From NCBI RefSeq assembly GCF_019039035.1, contig NZ_JAHNZT010000007.1:218075-282074 (forward strand): a DNA stretch of 64,000 nt, read 5' to 3'. This document shows positions 42,433-50,450 of the stretch, in pieces. The stretch comes from Citreicoccus inhibens (GTDB lineage: Bacteria; Myxococcota; Myxococcia; Myxococcales; Myxococcaceae). A model generated the notes under the pieces. It was not told the origin of the DNA and made no database searches. It was given only the letters and a program-made list of their open reading frames with translations. Position 1 is the stretch's first letter. Each line of letters starts with the position of its first letter. A program made the translations under genes and the position numbers.

Positions 42433-44696
42433 CGCCCACCCTCCGCCGAGCGCCCCACCAGCTCGCGCAACTGGCCCAGGTCCAGCGGTTTGCTCAACTT
42501 CAGGTTGGGCACGTCGCGCAGGAAGGACACGGTGCGCGGGGTGAACGCCCCACCGGTCATGAACACCATGCGCCCGGCCTGCTCCGGCGCGCAGCGCCCC
42601 AGCTCATGGTACAGGTCCATGCCCGTCATCCCCGGCATCATCACGTCGCAGAGGATGAGGTCGAAGCGCACGCCCTCGCTCACCAGTCGCAGCGCGGCCT
42701 GGGCGCTGTTGGCCGTGGCCACGTCGTGCTCGGAGGCCAACGAGCGCTGTAGCGCCAACGTCACGTTGGGCTCGTCATCCACCACCAGGATGCGAGCCCG
42801 CGCCCCCGGGTGCACCGGCGTGGCACCGCGCAGGCCCACCTCCGGCTCGCGTGCGGCCGCGCGCAGCACCACGCGGAAGGTGCTGCCGCGTCCGGGCTCG
42901 CTCTCCGCGTGGATGGCACCGCCCATGGACTCGATGATGCCGTGGCAGATGGACAGGCCCAGCCCCGTGCCCACGCCCACCGCCTTGGTGGTGAAGAACG
43001 GGTCGAAGATGCGCCCCAGCACCTCCGGCGTCATGCCGATGCCCGTGTCCCGCACCTCCACCACCACGCGGCCCGCCTCGCCCGCGCGGATGACGACGCG
43101 AATCTCATGGTCCTGCGTGGTCGGGCTGTCCTCGGGGATGGCCTGCGCGGCGTTGAGCAGCAGGTTGAGGAACACCTGACACAGCCGAGACTCGCTGGCC
43201 TCCACCGACGGCACCGGCTCGAACTCCGTCACCAGTCGGGCGCGGTGGCGGATGACGTTGTCCGCCATCTTGCACGCCAGCTCCACCGCGCGCCGCACAT
43301 CCACCGGCAGCGTGCGCGACTCCTGCTCGCCGCGCGCGAAGACCTTCAGGTCCCTCACGATGCTGGCGATGCGCTCGGCCCCCTCCGCCGTCTCGCGCAC
43401 GAGCTGCTGAAGCGAGGCCACGCTCCCCGGCTGCGGCTCGTGCGGCTCCATGCGCTCCAGCCCCTCACGGATGAGGTGCAGGTTCACCAGCATGTACGCC
43501 AGCGGGTTGTTGATTTCGTGCGCCACGCCCGCGCCCAGCGTGCCCACCGAGGCCAGGCGGTCCGCCACCACGAGCTGCGCCTGGAGCTGTTTGCGCTCCG
43601 TCGTGTCGCGGTGAACCATGATGTTCGCGATGACGCGCCCCTCCGCGTCACGCAGCGGCACCACCACGGATTCGCAGTAGCACGGGCTGCCATCCTTGCG
43701 CCGGAACTCCAGCTCTCCGGTCCAACGCCCGTGGACCTCCAGCGCCGCCAGGATGGCGCCCGTGCGCCGGTCCGGCTCGTGCGGGTACAGCACGCTGAAG
43801 AGCGTCTGGCCCAGCGCATCCGCCTTGCCCCGGCCGAACATCCGCTCCGCGCTGCTGTTCCAGTCGATGATGCCGCCGCCCAGGTCGGTGATGACGACGC
43901 CGTCGTAGATGCTCTCGAAGATGAGCGCCTGGCGGTGCAGCTCCTGCTCGGCCTGCTTGCGCGCGGTGATGTCCATCACCGTGCCCGTCACGCGCGCCGG
44001 CTGTCCCGAGGCATCACACAGCACGTCTCCCTTGCAGGAGATCCACCGCGAGCCGCTGCCCATGGGGACGATGCGGTACTCCACGTCCACCTGGGACTTG
44101 AGCTGGAGCGCCGTGGCCAGCGCCTCGCGCACCCGGGACAGGTCCCCCGGGTGCACCACTTCCTCCAGGTCCATGGCTCGCGCGGACAGCTTGCCCACCG
44201 GCAACCCCAGGAGCCGGTCCACCTGCTCGCTCCACGTCACCAGCCCGCTGTGCGCGTTCCAATCCCAGATGCCCACGCGCGCGGCGGACAGGGCCTGGCG
44301 GAGCTGCTCCTCGCGCTGCTCCAACAGCTCGCGCTTGGAGAAGCGGAACACCGTCACGGTGCCAATCTGGAGCCGATCTCCCTCCGCCAGCTCCGCCGTG
44401 GTGACGGGCATCCCGTTGAGGAACGTGCCGTTGGTGGAGTCCAGGTCCGTGACGTGGCAGAGGCCCTCGGAGGTGCGGATGATGCGCGCGTGCTTGCGGG
44501 ACACGCCGTGGTCATCGATGCGCACGGCCGCGTCGGAGCCTCGGCCGATGACGTGCTCTCCAGGCTCCAGTCGGAAGGCCTTGCCGATGGCCGCCGGAGT
44601 CGTCGTGCTGATGAGGATGAGGCAGGCCCCCGTCGACGTGGGGGGTGCCAGCGCCAGTCCTGCGCACGTCGTCAACTCGTCCAGCATCATCGTCAT
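42429..44696 (-). CDS. FHA-PAS-PAS hybrid sensor histidine kinase with receiver domain
   Basis: The product is 755 aa, soluble, with no membrane helix. An FHA domain comes first (about residues 30-110: [32 protein letters not shown]). Two PAS/PAC domains follow (about 125-245 and 255-370), then HisKA with the phospho-His in [12 protein letters not shown]. The HATPase_c domain has [24 protein letters not shown] and GTGLGL. The C-terminal receiver domain has ILVVDDEPN and LCDVMMPGM. The FHA domain should bind a phosphothreonine, which fits the divergent Ser/Thr kinase 229 nt away. The ATG at 44696 is the first of three close ATGs. Its stop overlaps the OPT transporter start. Confidence 0.93.
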   Translation of the reverse strand: MTMMLDELTTCAGLALAPPTSTGACLILISTTTPAAIGKAFRLEPGEHVIGRGSDAAVRIDDHGVSRKHARIIRTSEGLCHVTDLDSTNGTFLNGMPVTTAELAEGDRLQIGTVTVFRFSKRELLEQREEQLRQALSAARVGIWDWNAHSGLVTWSEQVDRLLGLPVGKLSARAMDLEEVVHPGDLSRVREALATALQLKSQVDVEYRIVPMGSGSRWISCKGDVLCDASGQPARVTGTVMDITARKQAEQELHRQALIFESIYDGVVITDLGGGIIDWNSSAERMFGRGKADALGQTLFSVLYPHEPDRRTGAILAALEVHGRWTGELEFRRKDGSPCYCESVVVPLRDAEGRVIANIMVHRDTTERKQLQAQLVVADRLASVGTLGAGVAHEINNPLAYMLVNLHLIREGLERMEPHEPQPGSVASLQQLVRETAEGAERIASIVRDLKVFARGEQESRTLPVDVRRAVELACKMADNVIRHRARLVTEFEPVPSVEASESRLCQVFLNLLLNAAQAIPEDSPTTQDHEIRVVIRAGEAGRVVVEVRDTGIGMTPEVLGRIFDPFFTTKAVGVGTGLGLSICHGIIESMGGAIHAESEPGRGSTFRVVLRAAAREPEVGLRGATPVHPGARARILVVDDEPNVTLALQRSLASEHDVATANSAQAALRLVSEGVRFDLILCDVMMPGMTGMDLYHELGRCAPEQAGRMVFMTGGAFTPRTVSFLRDVPNLKLSKPLDLGQLRELVGRSAEGGR

Positions 44697-44925
44697 GAGA
44701 GCCAGCCCCCGGGGTGCTGGAGAATCCACCAGCCCCCGTCCGGTAGCGTCCAATGGCCGCGGGAGGCAGAGCCCTCAACCATACTCCAGTGGACGTCCCA
44801 TTCGCAGGCGCGCACCCGGCTGACCAATGGTGAACGCACGCCCCAGTGGGGTCGAGGGATGCCCCGGGACGGGGCCCGGCCCCTGCAGTGCGTCTTGCTT
44901 TCGCGGTGCTAGGGTGGGTTTCCTC

Positions 44926-46335
44926 ATGGCGGTGGATTCCGAGAGCACCTTCCGCATCCAGGCGCGCGCGGACCTGCACGCCACGGCCCGGACGCGCGGG
45001 GCGGCCCCGCCGACCCAACACGGCCCGGGGACCCTCGCGGGCGAGTACGTGCTCAAGGTGCTGCTCGCCTCGGGGGGCCACGGCAGCGTCTACGAGGCCG
45101 AGCACCGCATCCTCGGACGCCGCGCCGCGGTGAAGGTGATGCACCCGCACCTGGCCGACCAGGGCGAGATGCTCCAGCGCTTCGTGCGCGAGGCGCGGGT
45201 GGTGAACCAGATTCGCCACCCCAACATCGTGGACGTCTACGACTTCGGCCTCATGCCGGACGGCAGCCCCTACTTCGTCATGGAGCTGCTCGCCGGCCGC
45301 ACGCTCAGCCAGGTGGTGCAGGAGCGCGGGCGCCTGCCGGCCTCCCGCGCGCTGGCGTACCTGGAGCCCGTATGCGCGGCGCTGGATGCGGCGCACCGGG
45401 CGGGCGTCGTCCACCGCGACCTGAAGGCCAGCAACATCCTCGTCGTGGAGGAGGGCGAGCGCCCACGGGTGAAGCTGCTCGACTTCGGCATCGCCAAGCT
45501 CATCGAGCAGGAGCCCGGACAGGAAGGCCTCACCATCGCGGGCCAACGCCTGGGCACCGCCCACGCCATGGCCCCCGAGCAGTTCCGCGGCGGCGCCATC
45601 GGCCCGCCCACGGACGTCTACGCGCTGGGCGTGCTGCTGCATCAACTGCTCACCGGTCGCTATCCCTTCCAGTCCGAGGACCGCATGGAGCTGGAGCGGC
45701 TGCACCTGGAGGCCCCGCCGCCGCGCCCCAGCGCCAGCGCTCCCGTGTCCCCCGCCGTGGATGCCGTCGTCCTGCGCTGTCTGCACAAGGACGCGCCCCG
45801 GCGCTATCCCAGCGTGAGCGCGTTCCTGGCCGCGCTGCACGAGGCCGCCGACGAGCCGGGCCTCGCGAGCGGCCGGCCGCGCCCCGCGCTCGCCGTGCAC
45901 GCGGAGGTGGTGCTGCACGAGTCCGTGCAGGACGACGACGCCGTCTACGCCTCGCTCGCCATCGCCCTGGATGCGCTCGAGCAAGGGCTGCGCGCCGCGG
46001 GCTTCCTCCTCGCGCTCCAGACGGGCACCACCCTGCTCGGCGTGCGCCCGATGGAAGGCTTCACGCCGCCCGCCAACAGCCCCGCCCGGCTGCAGGAAAT
46101 CCTTCGCGCCTTGCGAGGGCTCCACGCGGATGCCCAACGCCTGGCGGATGCCGCGCGCGCCCGCGTTCATCTCTGCCTGCACCTGGGCGAGGTGGAGACG
46201 CGCGGCGAGTCTGGCGAATCCGAAGTCGTGGGCGGTCCCGTCACCGACGTGGGCGCGTGGCAGACGCGCGCGCCTGGCGGTTTCGCCGTCACCCGACCTG
46301 CTCAGGCCGCCTTGGACGCCCAGGCCGCCGAGTAG
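44926..46335 (+). CDS. Ser/Thr protein kinase with degenerate cyclase-like C-terminus
   Basis: The product is 469 aa. The kinase domain spans about 38-300: LASGGHGSVYEAE, Lys in AAVKVMH, HRDLKASNILV, LDFGIAKL and MAPEQFRGG, so all catalytic residues are present. Residues 330-469 resemble the second half of a class III nucleotide cyclase (RVHLCLHLGEVETRG, GGPVTDVGAWQTRAPGGFAVT), but the metal-binding Asp residues are not evident, so it is likely a sensor remnant. No membrane helix is seen. The ATG at 44926 follows a TAGGGT hexamer (44910-44915) by 10 nt. It is divergent from the FHA histidine kinase, a possible phosphothreonine-reading partner. Confidence 0.9.
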   Translation: MAVDSESTFRIQARADLHATARTRGAAPPTQHGPGTLAGEYVLKVLLASGGHGSVYEAEHRILGRRAAVKVMHPHLADQGEMLQRFVREARVVNQIRHPNIVDVYDFGLMPDGSPYFVMELLAGRTLSQVVQERGRLPASRALAYLEPVCAALDAAHRAGVVHRDLKASNILVVEEGERPRVKLLDFGIAKLIEQEPGQEGLTIAGQRLGTAHAMAPEQFRGGAIGPPTDVYALGVLLHQLLTGRYPFQSEDRMELERLHLEAPPPRPSASAPVSPAVDAVVLRCLHKDAPRRYPSVSAFLAALHEAADEPGLASGRPRPALAVHAEVVLHESVQDDDAVYASLAIALDALEQGLRAAGFLLALQTGTTLLGVRPMEGFTPPANSPARLQEILRALRGLHADAQRLADAARARVHLCLHLGEVETRGESGESEVVGGPVTDVGAWQTRAPGGFAVTRPAQAALDAQAAE

Positions 46336-46529
46336 ACAGCCCAAGACTCCCAATTCACTGACAACCCCTGGGTTTTGTGGGCCTTCTGCGCCCATTCACC
46401 CACCTCCTGTCGTCCAAATGAGGACTGACAGCGCAATTTTGTCGCGGAGGTGTATTTCTTTCCTTCGGAGAATCCGTCACGATTCCCCTGCCTGACAGCT
46501 ACAGCACTTTTTTACCGAATTGCTGTGCC

Positions 46530-46535
46530 TAGGGT
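46530..46535 (+). promoter_or_regulatory. -10-like hexamer of the NGLST lipoprotein gene
   Basis: TAGGGT lies so that transcription would begin about 46542, just before the hairpin at 46543-46562. The same hexamer precedes the kinase gene at 44926. Confidence 0.35.
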
Positions 46536-46542
46536 GGAGTCG

Positions 46543-46562
46543 GTGACAGGCCCACCTGTCAC
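46543..46562 (+). promoter_or_regulatory. Perfect 8-bp hairpin at the predicted 5' end of the mRNA
   Basis: GTGACAGG and CCTGTCAC flank the 4-nt loop CCCA, 22 nt before the ATG at 46585. If the start site at about 46542 is right, this stem caps the message; it could equally be an operator. Confidence 0.5.
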
Positions 46563-46584
46563 TACAACATGGGGGAAGACCATC

Positions 46585-47598
46585 ATGCGCCTCACACCAG
46601 TCCAGTCGTCTGGAAGTGGATGCAGCAGCGAGGGTTTGAGCCGGGGCGTCCGCCGCCCGAACCTGGGAGCCAGCCTTGGATGGGGCTTGTTCCTGGTGGC
46701 ATGCGCGGCGGGCTGCGGGCCTGAGTTCGAAGCGGATCGTGGCGCCAATGCCCGGCCCGAGGCGACGTGGGAAAGCCCGCTGGAAGGAACCAATGGCTTG
46801 TCGACCAATGGCCTCTCCACCAATGGCTTGTCGACCAATGGCCTCTCCACCAATGGCTTGTCGACCAATGGCCTCTCCACCAATGGCTTGTCGACCAATG
46901 GCTTCGCGTCGTGGTTCGACGCGAGCCCCTCGCAGCGCGACATGGTGATGCGCTACGTGGTGCGCTGCGCGGTGCCCAGCGGGCAGACGCGCAGCTACAC
47001 GAGCCCGACGACGGGCGTGACGTACGCGTGGGATGGCGGCCTGGGCCTGCTGCCGGGGTGGTCCTCGGGACTTCCCGCCACGGAGACCGAGCAGCAGGTG
47101 CTGACGGCCTGCCTGGCGGCGCACGCCAACAAGTTCGGCGTGCAGATTCCCATCTCCGTGCTGGGCCGCGACGCCGCGGGCGCGGCGGTCTCCTACACGT
47201 CCCAGGAGCTGGCCACGTACAGCGAGCACGAGGCGTGCTTCTTCGGAAACATCTTCACCGGGGACGGACTCTTCGCGGCCAACGACCGGGCCTATCTGAA
47301 CTCCAGTGAGAGCACGTCGCGGGCCTGCGGGCTGTCCTCGTGGGACAACAACACGGACTGCCTGCCGGTGGTCCACGTGGGCGCGTGCAGCGACTTCTGC
47401 ACCAAGGGCTCGGATGGGACGCGGCCCTACTACACGCAATGCACCTACGCCGGAAAAACCTATCAACCGCTGACCACGCGCATCCGTCCGTCTGAAATCT
47501 TCCGGTGCGGCGATGGTGTCTGCCAGTTCACCGAGCACTGCGGCACGGGCGCCACCTACGACTCCTGCCGCGCCGATTGCGGCACCTGCCCTCCCTAG
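46585..47598 (+). CDS. Cys-rich lipoprotein with NGLST pentapeptide repeats
   Basis: The product is 337 aa. A lipoprotein signal ends VACAAGC (Cys about residue 44); the n-region is unusually long. Residues 69-108 are seven perfect TNGLS repeats plus a final TNGF. The remaining 230 residues are a compact domain I do not recognise, with about 14 Cys. Its blocks include MRYVVRCAVPSGQ, YAWDGGLGLLPGW, HEACFFGN and a C-terminal CGDGVCQFTEHC reminiscent of disulfide-rich surface domains. It likely sits on the outer membrane or cell surface with the repeats as a spacer. The ATG at 46585 has GGGGAAG upstream. It is transcribed alone. Confidence 0.8.
   Translation: MRLTPVQSSGSGCSSEGLSRGVRRPNLGASLGWGLFLVACAAGCGPEFEADRGANARPEATWESPLEGTNGLSTNGLSTNGLSTNGLSTNGLSTNGLSTNGLSTNGFASWFDASPSQRDMVMRYVVRCAVPSGQTRSYTSPTTGVTYAWDGGLGLLPGWSSGLPATETEQQVLTACLAAHANKFGVQIPISVLGRDAAGAAVSYTSQELATYSEHEACFFGNIFTGDGLFAANDRAYLNSSESTSRACGLSSWDNNTDCLPVVHVGACSDFCTKGSDGTRPYYTQCTYAGKTYQPLTTRIRPSEIFRCGDGVCQFTEHCGTGATYDSCRADCGTCPP
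46791..46904 (+). repeat. Perfect 30-bp tandem repeats coding (TNGLS)n
   Basis: The 30-bp unit occurs three times without a mismatch (46791-46820, 46821-46850, 46851-46880). It is followed by a half unit (46881-46895) and a degenerate copy. Each unit is two 15-bp versions with different Leu and Ser codons, TTG-TCG then CTC-TCC. Perfect identity implies recent expansion and probable length variation between strains. Confidence 0.95.
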
Positions 47599-47647
47599 GC
47601 GCCGAGCCTCGGGTCCGCGAGTCGACAGCGGTCGGACCCTCCCGGGC

Positions 47648-47665
47648 AGCCTGTCGTGACAGGCT
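47648..47665. repeat. 18-bp palindrome after the NGLST gene
   Basis: AGCCTGTCGTGACAGGCT has 8-bp perfect arms around GT, 50 nt past the lipoprotein stop. It has no T run. Its GTGACAGG word also makes the arms of the hairpin before the same gene. Confidence 0.5.
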
Positions 47666-47811
47666 CGCGCGGGAGGTCCGCGAGGATTCCGTCGGCATCC
47701 ACAAGCGCACCTTGCCGGCCTGCTCGCGGCGGTGTTGGATGCCGGCCGGGACCGCCCCGCGAGAAAGGGCCGCGACAGCGGCAGGCGGCCCGGGCGTCGG
47801 AGCGGGCCGAG

Positions 47812-48789
47812 ATGACGTTACGAGCGAGGGTGACGCATCTGTCAGCGGTGACGCAGCGGCGGGGCTCGCTCCGGCGGGCCTTCCAGGCGCTGTGCGAACC
47901 ACGCCCAGGCACCCCTCCCCCCGAGGAGGAGCTGCACCTCAACGAGGAGCGCGTGCGCGAGCGCACCGCCGCGCTGGAGGCCGCCAACGCCAAGCTGTCC
48001 CGCAACCTGGAGCAACTGCACGCCACCCAGGCGCAGCTCCTGTTCGCGGATCGCCTGATTGCCCTGGGCCGCATCGCGGCGGGCGTGGGGCACGAAATCA
48101 ACAACCCGCTGGCCTTCATCCTCAGCAACCTCGAGTACATCCACCAGGAGCTCCAACAGAAGGAGCGCCTCACCGAGCAGGACCGGCAGGAGATCCTGGA
48201 GGCGCTGGCGGAGACGCGCGACGGCGCCGAGCGCATCCGGCTCATCGTCCGGGACCTCCAGACGTTGTCTCGCGCCGAGGACGTGGGCAGCGGGCCGGCG
48301 GACGTGGGCGCGGTGGTGCGCACGGCCGCGAAGATGGCCATGCACGAGCTGCGGCACCGCGCCCGGCTGGTCCTCGAGTGCGACGGCATGCCGCCCGTGC
48401 AGGGCAACGGCTCGCGGCTGGGACAGGTGTTCCTCAATCTGCTGCTCAACGCGGCCCAGGCCATCCCCCCGGGACATGCCGAACAGAACGAGGTGCGCAT
48501 CGTGGCGCGCCACGGCCTGCCCGGGCAGGTGCTGGTGGAGGTGAAGGACACCGGCTGCGGCATCGCGCACGAGCACCGCGAGCGCATCTTCGACCCGTTC
48601 TTCACCACCAAGCCCCTGGGCGTGGGCACCGGCCTGGGCTTGTCGGTGTGCCATGGCATCGTCACGTCGCTGGGCGGAGCCTTGACGGTGGAGAGCGAGC
48701 CAGGCCGGGGCAGCACCTTCCGGGTGATGCTGCCGGTGGCCGGCGCGTTCGCTCAGCCCGCGCGCCCACTGGTCGACGCCGTCGCCTGA
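47812..48789 (+). CDS. Soluble orphan sensor histidine kinase
   Basis: The product is 325 aa. Residues 30-85 are a charged coiled coil (EELHLNEERVRERTAALEAA, then NLEQLHATQAQL). HisKA follows with the phospho-His in [12 protein letters not shown]. HATPase_c has [24 protein letters not shown] and GTGLGLSVCHG. There is no input domain beyond the coiled coil, no membrane helix and no adjacent response regulator. The catalytic core is strikingly like that of the hybrid kinase at 42429-44696. The ATG at 47812 has GGAGCG upstream; an in-frame GTG at 47656 lies inside the palindrome and is unlikely. Confidence 0.9.
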   Translation: MTLRARVTHLSAVTQRRGSLRRAFQALCEPRPGTPPPEEELHLNEERVRERTAALEAANAKLSRNLEQLHATQAQLLFADRLIALGRIAAGVGHEINNPLAFILSNLEYIHQELQQKERLTEQDRQEILEALAETRDGAERIRLIVRDLQTLSRAEDVGSGPADVGAVVRTAAKMAMHELRHRARLVLECDGMPPVQGNGSRLGQVFLNLLLNAAQAIPPGHAEQNEVRIVARHGLPGQVLVEVKDTGCGIAHEHRERIFDPFFTTKPLGVGTGLGLSVCHGIVTSLGGALTVESEPGRGSTFRVMLPVAGAFAQPARPLVDAVA

Positions 48790-48841
48790 AACACCTGTGC
48801 ATGTATCGCGGTTGACGGATGCCGCCGGGACTGCGCGGACA

Positions 48842-48847
48842 TAGGAT
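48842..48847 (+). promoter_or_regulatory. -10-like hexamer before a leaderless start
   Basis: TAGGAT ends exactly 6 nt before the GTG at 48854, which puts +1 on the start codon. No ribosome site is present. Confidence 0.45.
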
Positions 48848-48853
48848 TGTCCG

Positions 48854-50332
48854 GTGCGAGCACGGACATCCTGGGATGTATTCATCGTGGGGGGCGGAGC
48901 CAGCGGGACGCTGCTGGCCCTCCACCTGCTCAAGAGCGCCCGCGCCCCCTTGCGCGTGGCGCTGGTGGAGCGAGGACCTCGACTGGGGCGGGGGCTCGCC
49001 TACGGCACGGACAATCCCCGTCACCTGCTGAACGTCCCCGCCGCGCGGATGAGCGCGTTGCCGGATGACCCCGAGCACTTCCTGCGCTGGCTGCGGCAGC
49101 AGACGCCGACCACCGTGCCGGGCGCCTTCGTCGCGCGACACCTGTTCGGCCAGTACCTGGAAGAGGTCCTGAGCCAGACGCGCGTCCAGGCCGCGCCAGG
49201 CGTGGTGCTGGAGGTCCTGCCAGGCGAAGTCACCGACGTGGCGGCCGAGCCGGAGGGGCTGCGCTGGACGCTCGCGGATGGCGCCCAGTGGACCTCGCGC
49301 GCGGGCGTGCTGGCAGCGGGCAACGCGCTGCCGGCGGACCTGCCCGTGCCCGATGGCGGCCTGTACGGAAGCGAGCGGTATCACCGCTCGCCCTGGGCCG
49401 AGTCCTCGCTGCAACGCATCGACGCGCACGCGCCGGTGCTGCTCATTGGCACGGGCCTCACCATGGTGGACGCGGTCCTGTCGCTGAGCGACCAGGGCCA
49501 CCAGGGACCTCTGCACGCGCTGTCTCGCCATGGCCTGCTGCCGCACGTGCACCGCCCCGTGGGCGCCCAGGCCCCTGCCCTGCCGGAGTCCTTGCGCGTG
49601 CGCGAGCTCTTGCGCGCGGTGCGCCGCGAGGTGACGCCCGAGCCGCGCGCGACCGCCGAGGCGCCGCCGCTGCGCGTGCGCGAGGTGCTGCGCACGGTGC
49701 GCCACGAAGTGGAGGCGGCCGGGATGGACTGGCGCGCGGTGGTGGACTCGCTGCGGCCCGTGACGATTCCACTGTGGCAGCGGCTGGGCGCACCGGAGCG
49801 CCGCCGCTTCCTGCGGCACCTGCGCTCGTACTGGGAGGTGCACCGCCATCGGATGGCGCCGGACGTGGGCGCCGCCATCGACGGGCTGCGGCGCGAGGGG
49901 CGGCTTCACCTCCACGCGGCGCGGGTGCGCGGCTTCCAGTGGGACGGCGACGCGGTGGACGTGCGGCTGCGCCGGCGGGGCACGCGGGAGGAGTCGACGC
50001 TGCGCGTGGGGCACGTGGTGAACTGCACGGGCCCGAATGCCTCGCTCAGCGCGCGGAGCCATCCGCTGCTGCGCCGGGTGGTGGACGCGGGGCTCGCGCG
50101 TGAAGACCCGCTGGGTCTGGGCCTCCTCACCGAGGCGGGCGGTGTGCTGCCCCACCCCGGGGGTGACGCCTCCGAGCGCCTCTACACCCTGGGCCCGCCG
50201 CGGCGCGGAGACCTGTGGGAGACGACGGCCATCCCGGAGATCCGCCTGCAGGCCCGGGAGCTGGCCGAGCGACTGATTCAGCGGCTCGGGGCGGTGAGCA
50301 GCCCGGGTGAGCCTGCTCGCCCGTCGCGCTGA
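48854..50332 (+). CDS. FAD/NAD(P)-binding oxidoreductase-like protein
   Basis: The product is 492 aa. The N-terminal FAD motif is VFIVGGGASGTLLALHLL, followed by GRGLAYGTDNPRHLLNVPAARMSALPDDP, the signature of the FAD-NAD(P)-binding PF13454 group. A second nucleotide motif is VLLIGTGLTMVDAVLSL (near residue 200), and VVNCTGPNASL comes late. The family is related to N-hydroxylating and hydroxyacylglutathione-type flavoproteins, but no substrate can be named. An internal near-repeat is visible at about residues 250-292: LRVRELLRAVRREV, then LRVREVLRTVRHEV. The start is a GTG with TAGGAT at the -10 distance, so a leaderless message is likely. Confidence 0.8.
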   Translation: MRARTSWDVFIVGGGASGTLLALHLLKSARAPLRVALVERGPRLGRGLAYGTDNPRHLLNVPAARMSALPDDPEHFLRWLRQQTPTTVPGAFVARHLFGQYLEEVLSQTRVQAAPGVVLEVLPGEVTDVAAEPEGLRWTLADGAQWTSRAGVLAAGNALPADLPVPDGGLYGSERYHRSPWAESSLQRIDAHAPVLLIGTGLTMVDAVLSLSDQGHQGPLHALSRHGLLPHVHRPVGAQAPALPESLRVRELLRAVRREVTPEPRATAEAPPLRVREVLRTVRHEVEAAGMDWRAVVDSLRPVTIPLWQRLGAPERRRFLRHLRSYWEVHRHRMAPDVGAAIDGLRREGRLHLHAARVRGFQWDGDAVDVRLRRRGTREESTLRVGHVVNCTGPNASLSARSHPLLRRVVDAGLAREDPLGLGLLTEAGGVLPHPGGDASERLYTLGPPRRGDLWETTAIPEIRLQARELAERLIQRLGAVSSPGEPARPSR

Positions 50333-50450
50333 CAGCCGTATTTTCCACGACGAGCGAAACGGGCCACCACCACCGGTGGCCGCGACGCAAGGGAAGTCCT
50401 CGGGCGAGGAGTTTCGTGCGAACCTCGGGTTCCCTCCCGGAGTTCCCCGC

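Noticed and set aside
41068..44912. Two 700-codon plus-strand frames opposite the OPT transporter and hybrid kinase
   Set aside because: Arg/His/Gln-rich shadow products without homology; the minus-strand genes carry full family motifs.
46791..46904. Direct repeats that might be a CRISPR array
   Set aside because: The repeats are contiguous with no spacers and are in frame within a lipoprotein gene.
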